A stretch of DNA of 64,000 nucleotides from Meconema thalassinum (taxonomy: Eukaryota; Arthropoda; Insecta; Orthoptera; Tettigoniidae): NCBI GenBank assembly GCA_946902985.2, contig OX336393.1, positions 48,855,348 through 48,919,347 of the forward strand, written 5' to 3'. Shown here piece by piece: positions 47,057-57,712 of the stretch (the stretch's first letter is position 1; the number at the start of each line of letters is the position of its first letter). The translations under genes and the position numbers were made by a program. Under the pieces are notes generated by a model, which saw only the letters and a list, made by a program, of their open reading frames with translations, was not told where the DNA came from and ran no database searches.

Positions 47057-47563
47057 ATACCCTTGGATGACCAAGCGATCATCATGATATCATTTACACT
47101 CTTGCCATTATGTGTACGAATATGAGGGCTAAGATATATAACCTACACTATTTTAGCACGCTTACAATTATGTTGGCACCACTGTCACCTAATTTCTAAA
47201 TGAATCTGCAAAATTGTCCTCTATACGCTTGTACCAAATTTTGAACTGTTATCCTGCATTCATTGAGACTAGGGTTCAAAATGAAGGAGAGCATTTATCA
47301 ACAGTTGGTAGCCCTGATGACTCCAAAAATATGCCAAGTTATATATTTTGAGACATACATTACGCATACGAAATTAGGTTGAAATTAATTTGTTAATGTG
47401 GAAGTTACATGCATTTAAAATTGGACCTATCACCAGGCTTAGATTCATGTTGGCAGCTCTGACGTATAGCCTATCGGTTACTCTAAATTTATCTAAAATT
47501 TCTGGTACAATTAGGTTGCAAAGTTTAAAACTGTTGTCCTGCCTAATTGAAATTAGGATTAAA

Positions 47564-48973
47564 ACAAGAAGTTCCGTGAAGAACTAAAGAGCCTACTTTT
47601 CTTAAAATTTATGATTCATGCCAATGATTAATCTAAATGGATCTATCTAGAATAATGGCGAAATTAAGTTGCTAATATCGAAATTTCTAATTAGCTCGAA
47701 ATACTGTATACCTGGCATAATGTAGCCTAATAGAGCACTACAGTTGGCAGCCCTGGTGACTGAATATATTCTTAGTTCCATCTCTTAAGGTACAGAATAC
47801 AAAATTTGGTTCAAGTCCAATGAATAGCATGGATATATCATCGCGCGTAAAATCATGTTGGCAACAATGTCATGCATGTATTGGTCAGAAATAATCTGAA
47901 ATTATATGATCTATTGCTGTGCCAATTTTGAATGAAATCCATTAGTTAGTATAGAAGTTACATGCATTTTAAAATTGGACCTATCAGCAGGCTTAGAATC
48001 ATGTTGGCAGCACCTACGTATATTAGTTACTCCAAATTCATTTAGAATGCCAGGTACTATACCTGTGCAAAGTTTAGAGCTATTGGCTTGCATAATTTCT
48101 GATATATTGCTATTAGGGTAACAAAAATAGAGGCAGCACATATTAACAGTTGGCAGCCCTGGTTGCTCTTAAGAATACGCATAGTCATACCTGTTATGGT
48201 ACACATACCACATACGAAATTTGGTTGAAATCCAAATGATAGTATGGATGTAACATGTATTTAAAGTTGGACCTCTCAGCAGGCTTAGGATCATGTTGGT
48301 AGCACTGACGTATATAAGTTACTCCAAATTAATATAGAATGTCAGGTACTATACGTGTGCATAGTTTAAAGCTGTCGGCTTCCTTACTTTCTGATATATT
48401 GGTATTTGGATAAAATAATTTAAGAGCATTTATTAACAGTTGGCAGCCCTGGTGGGTCTTAAGAATACGCTCAGTCATATCTGGTTATGTACACATACAA
48501 CATACGAAATTTGGTTGAATTTCAATTGATAGTATAGAAGTTACATGCATTTTAAAAGTGGACCTATCAGCAGGCTTATAATCATTTTGGCATCACTGCC
48601 GTGTATGGTCTCCTGGAAATTAAACTGCAATATAATTATCTATACGTGTGCCAATTTTGAAATAGCTTCCATTCATACCTTCCAAGATATCCAACATGGA
48701 GCTCAAATTTCAATTGCGATTTTTTAGCAGTTGGTAGCACTGACATCATTTTCAAATATGGCCGTGAGATATTCAGGTATAGATCTTTACTCCTACCAAA
48801 TTTTGTTTCAATTGCTGCAGCCGTTTAGGAGTTGATAGGGGGGGGGGACACACACACACAGACAACCAGACAGACAGACATACAGAAGGACAGACAGACA
48901 GACAGACAGACATTTTCCCGATCTCATAAGTCTACTTTTTCCTCATTTTTGCAAAATGTGAAAAGTAGGCTAA
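47564..48973 (+). mobile_element. Helentron-like element (HINE), copy E, nested
   Basis: Start ACAAGAAGTTCCGTGAAGAA, AGCCTACTTTTC, two internal modules (landmarks near 48150 and 48443), CA/CAGA microsatellite (48839-48911), hairpin end GTGAAAAGTAGGCTAAAA. It lies inside an older member of its own family, in the same orientation. Confidence 0.85.
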
Positions 48974-49223
48974 AAACAGGGAGAGCATTTGTTAACAGTT
49001 GGAAGCCTAGGTGGCTCTAATGAATACGCATAGTCATAATATGTTATGGTACACAAAGCACCAACGAAATTTGGTTGTAATCCAATTAATATGAGTATAA
49101 AAATTCCATGCATTAAAATCGGACATATCAGCAGGCTTAGAATCATATTGGCAACATTGTCATGTATGGGCTCCTGAAATTTATGTTATTCATTTGTGTG
49201 CCAATTTTGGAACAGTTCGCATG

Positions 49224-49407
49224 CATAACTTCTGAGATAAGTTATGTACTTGTCCACTATACAATACAAAATATCTTTTTATTTATTTATGTATAAATAA
49301 AAAGATATTTTGTATTGTATAGTGGACAAGTACATAACTTATCAAAATCAATACGGAAAAACTTGAAAAAATGAATAAAGTCATAGATATTCATAACTTC
49401 TGAGATA
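49224..49407. mobile_element. Palindromic insertion with 16-bp flanking duplication
   Basis: CATAACTTCTGAGATA occurs at 49224-49239 and again at 49392-49407. Between them about 100 bp form an almost perfect palindrome: a 50-base arm (49236-49285, including GTACTTGTCCACTATACAAT) and its exact complement (49292-49341), with a six-base loop. A 50-bp single-copy tail rich in A follows. The direct repeat suggests a target duplication. Confidence 0.75.
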
Positions 49408-49635
49408 TCCAACATAGAGCTCAAATTTCAATTGCAATTTTTCAACCGCTGGTAGCACTGTCGTCATTTTAAAATGAGGTTGTTATATATTCAGGTATAT
49501 ATCTTTACATATACCAAATTTAGTTACGATCGCTGCAACCGTTTAGGAATTGATAGGGACACACTCGCATCTGTCCGGATGATCTCATAAGACTACTTTT
49601 GCATATTTTTTTGCAAAATGTGAAAAGTAGGCCAA

Positions 49636-49940
49636 GAATAGCTTCCAACAAATCTAATACTATTTTAATTTCCATCAGACTTTTAATTGGAACTGGAGAT
49701 TCTTGGTTAGATCTTAATTCTAGATATTATATGGGTTTGACAACCACAAGCTACAGCACACTGAAACCTTGTGCAGTATAATTGCAGAACTGTCATTTAC
49801 ATTTCAGGAACGTTTTCAGGAAATATCAGAAATACATTGTCAAACATAGGAAGCTGCACTTTTCTGTCGCTTCAGACATCCCGGCTGTGTACTGTAGCTA
49901 GAAAGAACTCATTCACTACGTATTATTGTTCTAAGTGTTG
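49636..49940. other. Unassigned intergenic DNA
   Basis: No gene or recognised repeat. Confidence 0.4.
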
Positions 49941-50555
49941 AAGCAGGTAAAAAGCCGAAGGAAGCAGGAGACTTCTGTTACTTGGGAAGCAAAATAACCA
50001 GTGATGGACGAAGCAAACAGGATATAAAAAGTAGGTTGGCTCAGTCAAGGAAAGCATTTCTGCAGAAAAGGAATTTGTTGACATCGAATATAGATTTAGG
50101 TATTAGGAAGTCATTTTTGAAAGCCTTTGTCTGGAGTGTAGTGCTCTATGGAAGTGAAACTTGGACTATTGGTGCAGTAGAAAAGAGGAGAATTGAAGCG
50201 TTTGAAATGTGGTGTTACAGGAGATTGATGAAGATCAGGTGGGTAGATAGGGTTACAAACGAAGAGGTATTAGGACGAGTGGGAAAGGAGAGGTGTTTCT
50301 GGCGAAGAGAAGAGATAGAGAATATATAGGTTGGTAGTACACATACTAAGACAACCAGGAATGGCAATCTTTGTTATAGATGGAAGGGTCGAGGACAAGA
50401 ACTGTAAGGGTAGATCAAGGTTAGGATATGTTAAACAGATTGCCTCGGATGTAGGGTGTGGTAGCTATGTAGAGATGAAACTATTAGCTCAGGACAGGGT
50501 GGCATGGAAAGCTGCTTCAAACCAGTCAAAAGACTGAAGACTCAAAACAACAACA
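49941..50555 (+). pseudogene. RTE LINE 3' fragment
   Basis: The plus-strand frame 49982-50329 reads GSKITSDGRSKQDIKSRLAQ, KAFLQKRNLLTSNIDLGIRK, FVWSVVLYGSETWTIGAVEK and CYRRLMKIRWVDRVTNEEVL. It then breaks at RREEIENI-stop, where a deletion removed part of the usual RRLLMKRSDRLV block, and resumes in another frame (50331-50537) with GRVEDKNCKGRSRLGYVKQI to SNQSKD. The 3' tail is TGAAGACTCAAAACAACAAC. It is the best preserved C-terminus of this subfamily in the window. Confidence 0.88.
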
Positions 50556-51138
50556 GCGTATGCTACATGCTTTCAAATGCGTGATATTTTCATTCCAAAT
50601 AATAAACAAAACAATGTATTTTCCAATGCGTTTTTGATTCTTGAGCGCGCCCTTGAACGCTAAACTGTTAAGAGTCCCGTATTTTAATTTGTAGTTTCTC
50701 CTGGTGAAAAGCCTATGTTCGTATAGTTAATGATGCTGTTGTTGGAATAAGAGAAATTACCTCCATGGCCAGGGCAGTGTCAGCGTGTGGTATGTGAACT
50801 TGTTCAATATCCAGACTAGGCTTAGGGATGTACCAGATGGATGTGCTGTGTGCTATGTCATGTTGTACAATGAAACATTGCTGCCACCAACTAGGATCGA
50901 AGCTAGGGACTCAGGGATTTACATAGGAGCGTAACGTATCACGGGACATGCGGCAGTAAATTGTGTCACTCCCACATAGCTTTTGTGACCCCAGCAGACA
51001 GAAGCTACGCCAGTTCCCTCTGTCATTGGTTGGTTGGTTCCTCAGTTTAGGGGCTGCGACAACGCGGTCATGTAGCCCCGTGTACTTTGGGTGTGTGTAG
51101 AATCTGTCTGATAACCGGTGTTAATTGTGATGGATATA
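50556..51138. repeat. Unassigned, then an inverted copy of the 10.5-kb repeat
   Basis: About 51010-51135 is the complement of the 10.67-10.79 kb repeat (GTAGCCCCGTGTACTTTGGG, GTAGAATCTGTCTGATAACC). The rest is unrecognised. Confidence 0.5.
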
Positions 51139-51147
51139 CAGTGGTAC
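51139..51147 (+). mobile_element. Left tip of a pogo/Tigger element (continues at 62310)
   Basis: CAGTGGTAC, preceded by TA, reads on into GAACGTGGCTAATTCGAAC at 62310 once the LTR element is removed. TA followed by CAGTGG and TAATTCGAA repeats is a usual start of pogo/Tigger elements. The last four bases, GTAC, would be the altered left copy of a GAAC target duplication. Confidence 0.55.
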
Positions 51148-53503
51148 TGTCCCCGTTATCCGGATAGTAGGCTGTCAGATATCCGCCCCCTCAATCGGAT
51201 TGCCAATAATCAAACGCACCGGCACAGCTACATCAATGAAAATGGCACTGACAGATACTATCGAGATTAGAGCACAATAGTTAACAAGAAAATTATTGTG
51301 GAACACACCAAAATATACGGGGGTTAATACTTACCTTTACTTACCTCTTAAATTTATCTCGGGGACTGGGTCGTCAACTGGATCACTTAAAGCGTGCCCA
51401 CACAATAACCTCCACCATGATATTTAAAATGAACCATAACTAAGACGAGAAACTTTAAACTGCACAATAATTTATTTCACATAAAGAATGAATTTAACAA
51501 AAATAAACAACAAAATCCACGTGGCAATCAGAAGCCATCGACCACATAACCATGTCCTCCTGTCGGACTTGTATACTCTACATACAATGTTTCAGCTTTC
51601 TCAAGCTCAAAATAACGTAATTAATAATGCACTTGGAATGGAAACGGGATTTGGGACGAGACACATATAGCAATTGGTTTACGTGTTTATATACTTCATA
51701 TTTTATTTATAGCCACAAGGCTATTATGGAGACGTCCTTGGCCTCTATCATACAGTTGTCCGGGCCAGCTGCAATGCACCTGCATCGTCAAAGTGGACTC
51801 ACCCCTCCGTTCAACCCTAGCATAAGCGAGTTACATCAGAACCTAGCTCTCCTTTTCAAAACACGTTAAATGTCCACTTCTCAACTGAAATATTATCACG
51901 CAAATCTTTTAAATGCTCCATTCAAACACCAGTGGATTACTCCAACAATCCCAAATCATGTTTAATTGTTCAATCCACATGTTTAATTAGCGTTGTTTAG
52001 AGTATAATAACAAAACTCTAAATGTTAATAACAAAAGTTCATTAATTATTTATAACAATAATAAATTGTTTATAACAATGTCAAACGACAATTGGAAATT
52101 TTATACACGCCTCTATTAATCCCTTTCATTACAAATTATTTAACAAAGATATTTACAAAATTATTTACAATATTATATTGTTTATATTATTTATATAAGA
52201 AATACATTAAACCACACGTTTATCCGGTTGATAATTACTCAAATCATGGTGATATAATCGACCAATGAAGGTTAGTTATATTTAACTGTCAAATTCAGGT
52301 TTAATAAGGTTTAATAATTATTATTAATATTTGTGACGGTAACCTCCATTCAAAATCTTCATCTCAAATTATTTAACACTCTTGTTAACTTTAACAGTAT
52401 CTTCACATGAATAACTTTCAAAGAACCAGGACAATACATTCAGCGGAAAAATACTTCGCTCAAAACGCACAAAATTGCTCAACGATAGGCCCAGAATTCA
52501 TCATATATCTTCATATATATGGCATCAAACTCTTCCAAATTACATACAAAAACCTCCACTCATAAATTCAACAACTTCATTTATTACTGTGGGAACCTCC
52601 TTCATTATTCAAGGGCATTACTCATCAGCGACTTTTACACATCCACTGAACTAACGATTATACATCCATTGTTCCTCTTTAAAAATTCTTATATTCATCA
52701 ATTGTATTAATGTCTGTTATTATTTAACCTTCGTGGGTTTCATTCATGAATCGATATGAAGTAAAAATTTGCCAATCACAAATACATTTAATAGCAAATA
52801 CGATTAGACACTCCTCCCTGGTCTATCAAAATTGAGATTAATATCTTCAAAGTAACGCAGTATAAAAATACTATCTTCAATCAAAGTTCATCTAAACTGC
52901 ATGAATAGTCGAATAGAATACAATTAGACTGTGGAATGCAAACATTATTGTTCCAATCTAGAATTGAGAAAAATTCCTATCAAATGTTCATTACAATAGT
53001 GTATTCAATAACTCGTAATCAAAGTTCATATTTCATAAAATTGTCTATAATGCAATGATAAATGTCTATGTTGCAATCATGTTCATAAGACGACTAGTAT
53101 TTCAAAGATCGTCGATAACGTATTAGATTTTAACGCTCTAAAATCATTTAATCATTCTTCTTTCTTGAGGATGACAGAAAATTGGTCAAAGTAATTTACT
53201 GAATAGGATTACTTTAATAAAATGACACGCTGTCTGACTTCAAATCTGCCATAGCAAATCGTTAACTTTACAGTCAAATCGTGACTACAAAAATATGCAA
53301 ATTAATGAAAGAATCTAAATTATCAGTTTCAACTGATCCAAAATTATTTAACTGTGCCAATGACATAACAATGTCTCAACAAATCGTAGAAAAAGGCATA
53401 AATCATCGAAGTGTACTGAGTACAGAAATGTCAATCAAGAAAATGGGGCAAAAGATAGGACAAAAAATATGGGAAAATGGTTGCTCAGATATCGCTACAT
53501 GAC

Positions 53504-53938
53504 TCAAATAATACAAGAAACGTTCACGACTACCTTATCTGTTGATTGAAGTTCTAGAGGAAAGTTTTCAAAGAAAACTGCTGTTGGTTCCATTTCACCA
53601 GCATAAAGATGTGCTCCGACCTCGAACCTGGAATCAGCGTCCTCGGAGAATCGAACTGCTTCCTCCTCCGGAAATTGCACTGCTCCATGTATACGAAAGA
53701 CATCCTTCTGGCAAAATTCTTCTTTGTGAGCCGGGTCCACCCTGGCCTCTCTTGAAAGTTCCCTGAAGTTCCAGTCGTAATTCGCCATGAAGTTTATTGC
53801 AGTTATTTCCGCAGAAATATTCATAATCGTGGAGTATGATGATATTTCCACTGTCATTTGATATAATTCAGCGATGGATTCACGATGCATGAGTGTAGTT
53901 GGATGTTCACTACATGCTCGCTTTTGTAGAATGACCAT
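53504..53938 (-). CDS. Unrecognised 144-codon ORF in the 3' LTR
   Basis: Minus-strand frame starting MVILQKRACSEHPTTLMHRE and ending STDKVVVNVSCII. It has no membrane segment, no zinc motif and no domain I recognise; the middle is acidic (FPEEEAVRFSEDADSRFEVG). The same frame is intact in the other LTR, as expected from LTR copying, so identity between the two is not evidence of selection. It could be a chance frame in a GC-richer LTR segment or an accessory gene. Confidence 0.35.
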   Translation of the reverse strand: MVILQKRACSEHPTTLMHRESIAELYQMTVEISSYSTIMNISAEITAINFMANYDWNFRELSREARVDPAHKEEFCQKDVFRIHGAVQFPEEEAVRFSEDADSRFEVGAHLYAGEMEPTAVFFENFPLELQSTDKVVVNVSCII

Positions 53939-54552
53939 TAACGAAGTTCCATGCTGTTACTTCACTCCATCGATATATGTCCCAATTGCATTAAAGCCTT
54001 AGCCTTCCATCTCAACTTCTGTTATAATCATTGAAAGCACTGCAAGATTATAATGTTCCATAATAGAATGTATCGTTGTAACACCAAACGTATTCTCCAA
54101 TATCACGGTTGTAACACGTGTCAGCCGTAGTGTATACTGTGGAAATTTAAAAGTGCCTCTCAGGTGGCGAGAAAATCACTTTTGTCTGCAGCCTTAAAAT
54201 GCCAATATCTTTCAAAGTATAACTGTGAAATTGTTCAAATCTTCTACACACCTCAATGTTGTACTGCCCAATTGAATTATAATAAAGGCAGAAGTTAACT
54301 CTTTATATCTTATCTGGTAGAAACGTTAATGTGAGCGTTACAACTTCACCTAGTTTTGAACAGCGTAAAATGGAACTGCTCCGTGTTCGTTCGATGCGCC
54401 GGGCTTTAACCACACGCTAAAGACAACTTGCTTCACTTATTCACTCGACAATGACTATATAACATCTGAAATATATATGCGGTATCAGCGGTATGAGAGA
54501 TATGAGAGATATGAGAGCTCCTCTATCCTGTGCACGACCTTTTATCAACTTC

Positions 54553-54882
54553 TTAAGGGGCGTATCCATCCCTTCCATAGCCTGTTGCTCCGTCATTGCT
54601 AGAAGTTTTAACTTTGGCTATACTTGACGGATTTTCAAATTTCAAAAACTCAAAATTAATTTCTTCAAAATTCCAAATCAATGCCATAACTGAAAATAGT
54701 TTTCCACAAATCTGCATGCCAAAAGCAATCAAATATCGTAGTTTCAGCAATCTCCGTCTTCCTTCCAAACTATCGTTCATTGGTTCGAGTCTCTCCTCCA
54801 ATAGCGTAAGTTCTTCCTTAGCACAATACCTTGTTTCCTGCGACTGCGTCGTAAATCTCAGATCTTTCTCGAACAAAATCAT
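54553..54882 (-). CDS. Unrecognised 109-codon ORF in the 3' LTR
   Basis: Minus-strand frame starting MILFEKDLRFTTQSQETRYC, about 160 bp from the LTR's 5' end in element orientation. The centre (KLRYLIAFGMQICGKLFSVM) is hydrophobic enough for one weak membrane segment. A long open frame also exists on the opposite strand (54596-55027), so chance openness is possible. Confidence 0.3.
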   Translation of the reverse strand: MILFEKDLRFTTQSQETRYCAKEELTLLEERLEPMNDSLEGRRRLLKLRYLIAFGMQICGKLFSVMALIWNFEEINFEFLKFENPSSIAKVKTSSNDGATGYGRDGYAP

Positions 54883-55044
54883 GACGTCACCAAGAATCTC
54901 AGCTCCACCAGCCTACTTGCATGAAATCTGCGTCATCCGTGCCTACGTCATGAATATACACGTCACAACTATGACATCCATAACTTTATTCATATTTGCC
55001 AATACAGCCATCGTGGTCTCAATATAATTCAATTTACGGGGGCA

Positions 55045-55056
55045 TTCTCCCTTCAC
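55045..55056 (-). promoter_or_regulatory. Polypurine tract
   Basis: In element orientation GTGAAGGGAGAA directly precedes the 3' LTR start (TGCCCCCG). A purine run at exactly this place primes plus-strand DNA synthesis in LTR retroelements, and it confirms the minus orientation. Confidence 0.75.
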
Positions 55057-55232
55057 CACGTTTTAAAAACAGTTGCAAATTGTTTTTAAACTCTGTGTTA
55101 TAAATATCTCAATTCACTTGAACACGAAATTGAATTATTATTGGCTTACTCTTGTATGATATTTCTTCTATGTTCCTGAATCATAAGTCTCTTCTTCTCT
55201 GGTTTGTGTGTGGCTAATGCATTCTCTCCTCT

Positions 55233-56090
55233 TTACTTTCTCTTCTGTCCTGAATTCCTGTTTTCTAAGTTCTGCTGACTTGTATAAGGACCAGGATCGA
55301 TCACTACATCCTGTCTTTTCTTTCGGTTTTCAGCTTCCTTCTCTCGTAATTCCTTCAGATACTGCTGACTTTCTTTCTCTCTTTCTTGATACTTGTCGGG
55401 TGTCATAACCTGACCTTGAGAATTCTGATTCTGATTCTGGTACTGGTTATTTCTATTGTAGTTTCTATTATAACCATTGTTGTAGTATCTACCTCTTCCG
55501 TTGTTGTAATTCCCTCTATTATTATTCCAGCCTCGTCTTTGCTGATATGGACGGTAACCTTGGGATCTGTTGTTGCGGAAATAATTATTCCTGTGAGGAC
55601 CTACATTTTCAGTTTTTTTTTCATCAGGCTTATCAGTTTGCTGCACTTGATCCATGTAGACTGTATTAACGTCTTTGAATTCGTGCCTCTGACCTTTTTG
55701 TACCAAATTTGGCATTGGACTCGTGTAGTCAAGCCTTCTCAATAATTCGTCCATACTGGTCAAATCTCTGATATTTGACGATATGATCAGTCTTCTTACT
55801 TCCACAGGCAGCATACGTGAAATCGCATCTATCAACTGCTCTGTTGACAATGGGGGTTGCAAAAATCTCAAGCGTGATAACTGACTCGTGAAGAAATCAG
55901 CGTACCGTGTTGGAAGAGTACCTGAATACTTCCTCGAGTATACCTCAGCTCTTAATGAATTCTGAGCTTCTATTGACCAGAATCGTTTTATCAGTGCCTC
56001 TGAAAATTCGTCAAAATTGCTGAAAGTGTACCGAAATGCTCTAAACCACTCAAGGGGTCCTCCAGCTAGAAATCTTTCTACGTTTCTCAT
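55233..56090 (-). CDS. Gag C-terminal ORF, retrotransposon-gag domain (285 codons)
   Basis: It starts at an ATG whose last two bases overlap the TGA of the upstream ORF (ATGA). Residues 1-125 match the retrotransposon gag pattern of Ty3/gypsy-type elements: FLAGGPLEWFRAFRYTFSNF, EFSEALIKRFW, then helices to LLRRLDY. Residues about 165-225 are strongly enriched in Asn, Arg, Gly and Tyr (RRGWNNNRGNYNNGRGRYY), likely the nucleic-acid-binding part; there is no CCHC zinc knuckle. The tail is Lys/Glu-rich. It may be translated as a frameshift product, by reinitiation at ATGA, or be separated from ORF1 only by a GA-repeat slippage mutation. Confidence 0.78.
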   Translation of the reverse strand: MRNVERFLAGGPLEWFRAFRYTFSNFDEFSEALIKRFWSIEAQNSLRAEVYSRKYSGTLPTRYADFFTSQLSRLRFLQPPLSTEQLIDAISRMLPVEVRRLIISSNIRDLTSMDELLRRLDYTSPMPNLVQKGQRHEFKDVNTVYMDQVQQTDKPDEKKTENVGPHRNNYFRNNRSQGYRPYQQRRGWNNNRGNYNNGRGRYYNNGYNRNYNRNNQYQNQNQNSQGQVMTPDKYQEREKESQQYLKELREKEAENRKKRQDVVIDPGPYTSQQNLENRNSGQKRK

Positions 56091-57712
56091 CTCTCTCTCT
56101 CTCTAGGAATGTGGGCTTCTATGAAATAGTCTTTAAGATTCCTGATATATTCGATCGGTGTGAGACTATCAGTGTTGCTAAATTTTTGAGGTTTGTCTTC
56201 AAAATTCCGGACGACTGTCACATTTCTCGGATATGAATCCATATAATGTTTCCCACTATCACGATACTTCCATTCAGGTTCAATATTCCGATCCTCTTCT
56301 TCTTCTTCCCTGAATCTGGATATACGTTCCTCAGGACCAATATCTCTCTCTTCTGTAGCGAGGTTACATCTTCTCACGTAATTTCTATCCTCTTCACCAG
56401 TCAATCCTTCAATATCCTTGTCTGTGATTTCCGTGATGACTTTCCTAATCAACTCTTCCTTATAGGTTTCCATCATGCTAGCTTCTCCTAGTTTCAAATT
56501 CTGCAGTTTGCTCGTAGTTTCATTAACATCAGAGACAACCTTATGAATTTGTTCCTCTAACGCAGTTTTTAATGCTTGCACGTCCTGACCTATTTGAGTT
56601 CTATCCTCTACCTGCTTTTCGGATAGCGAATCCATCCTTACATTCAAGTCTTTCCTGATCTGAACTACTTCATTATTAATGTCTACTTGTGTACTGGCAA
56701 GTTTTCTTTCAATTCGCTCCTGAATCTGATCTACATGTTCCCCACTTGACTTGTTCCATTCCTCTTTCCAAACCGTTACATTTGCAGTTAACATTTCCGC
56801 GATATCTACTTCAATGTCTTCCTTAAGTAAACGATTGTGATCTAATACTTGGGTTCTCATGACCTCTACATCGTATTTTAAACCAGCTAAAGAAGCTGTT
56901 GTCCTAACAGACTCGTCAACTAACCGAGTTGTTAATGCACTAATATTGCGAGTACAAAGGGTTTTTGAAGTTTCAATTTCTTCCCTAACTTTGTTAACAT
57001 CAGTTTGAACTTTAGCAATGTCTACAAAAACAGTATTGACTTCTACTTGTATCTTATTGATATCGCTTTCCATATCATTAACATCTGAATGAATATTATT
57101 GATGTCAACTTGAACATTTGACACATCAGTTCGAGCATTTCTAACCTCTCTTTGAACTTCCTCTACTTTGTCTTGTACAGTAGCAACATCATTCCTAACA
57201 ACAATTACTTCAGCTCTAGCACATGAAATATCACCCCGGACATTGGCAACATCAAGATTCAACATAGTAAGATCTTTCTGTACCTTAGAAACATCATTTT
57301 TAACATCAGACACATCTTTATGCACATTGGATAAATCTTTATGGACATTGGACACGTCTGTGCGCATGTCAGTTACAGCATTCTCGATTCCCTGGGTATT
57401 GATCTGTAAACGCGACACATTATTTTCTAGGTTTGCAGAAATGGTCTGAAGAACTTTCAAACTTTCATCCAGCCTAATGGACAAATTACTAGCATTCCTA
57501 GCTTCCATCTCCTCCATTCGACTAGTATTTCTAGCTTCCATCTCCCTCACACTTTCATCCAGCCTAATAGACAAATTAGCTGACAAACTACTAGAATTCT
57601 CTTCCATTCTAGCAGACATATTACTAGCATTCTCCTCCATCATCTGCTTCATACTGCTATTCATGCTAGCTTTCATCTCCTCCAACATCATTCTCAGACT
57701 CTCATCTGCCAT
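56087..57712 (-). CDS. Gag N-terminal ORF with long heptad coiled coil (541 codons)
   Basis: The ATG at 57712 is about 700 bp inside the 5' LTR. Residues 1-100 are Met/Ser/Glu-rich with a repeated NLSIRLDES. Residues 119-251 are 19 consecutive seven-residue units of the form D-V-x-x-V-x-x (DVSNVHK, DLSNVHK, DVSDVKN, ...) without a skip, an uninterrupted coiled coil. More helical sequence follows to about 430, then a charged segment (RISRFREEEEEDRNIEPEWK) and a capsid-like start near the end (FSNTDSLTPIEYIRNLKDYF). The frame stops at 56087 inside a (GA)n tract. The rest of the gag domain continues in the next ORF, so this is probably the N-terminal two-thirds of one Gag. The function of the coiled coil, presumably particle assembly, is inferred. 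Confidence 0.75.
   Translation of the reverse strand: MADESLRMMLEEMKASMNSSMKQMMEENASNMSARMEENSSSLSANLSIRLDESVREMEARNTSRMEEMEARNASNLSIRLDESLKVLQTISANLENNVSRLQINTQGIENAVTDMRTDVSNVHKDLSNVHKDVSDVKNDVSKVQKDLTMLNLDVANVRGDISCARAEVIVVRNDVATVQDKVEEVQREVRNARTDVSNVQVDINNIHSDVNDMESDINKIQVEVNTVFVDIAKVQTDVNKVREEIETSKTLCTRNISALTTRLVDESVRTTASLAGLKYDVEVMRTQVLDHNRLLKEDIEVDIAEMLTANVTVWKEEWNKSSGEHVDQIQERIERKLASTQVDINNEVVQIRKDLNVRMDSLSEKQVEDRTQIGQDVQALKTALEEQIHKVVSDVNETTSKLQNLKLGEASMMETYKEELIRKVITEITDKDIEGLTGEEDRNYVRRCNLATEERDIGPEERISRFREEEEEDRNIEPEWKYRDSGKHYMDSYPRNVTVVRNFEDKPQKFSNTDSLTPIEYIRNLKDYFIEAHIPRERER

Larger units (their letters stand above)
47057..49635 (+). mobile_element. Older, diverged Helentron-like element split by copy E
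   Basis: The left part 47057-47563 and right part 48974-49635 both consist of module-type sequence (CAACAGTTGGTAGCCCTGAT at 47299, TTAACAGTTGGAAGCCTAGG at 48994) and the right part ends in GTGAAAAGTAGGCCAAG. Joining the flanks of copy E gives continuous module sequence. Its 5' terminus is not recognisable and may have been lost next to copy D. A palindromic insert at 49224-49407 interrupts it again. Confidence 0.7.
51148..55044 (-). repeat. 3' LTR (3897 bp)
   Basis: On the plus strand it runs from TGTCCCCGTTATCCGG to ATTTACGGGGGCA; in element orientation it therefore starts TGCCCCCG and ends GGGGACA, keeping TG..CA. An AATAAA in element orientation at 51476-51471 is a possible polyadenylation signal about 325 bp from the LTR end. 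A triplet of ATATGAGAG units lies at about 54492-54518. Two minus-strand ORFs (144 and 109 codons) are inside. The long stretch 51870-53280 is very AT-rich and without coding signal. Confidence 0.88.

Noticed and set aside
54596..55027. 143-codon plus-strand ORF in the LTR
   Set aside because: Antisense to the element and overlapping a minus-strand frame; no recognisable content.
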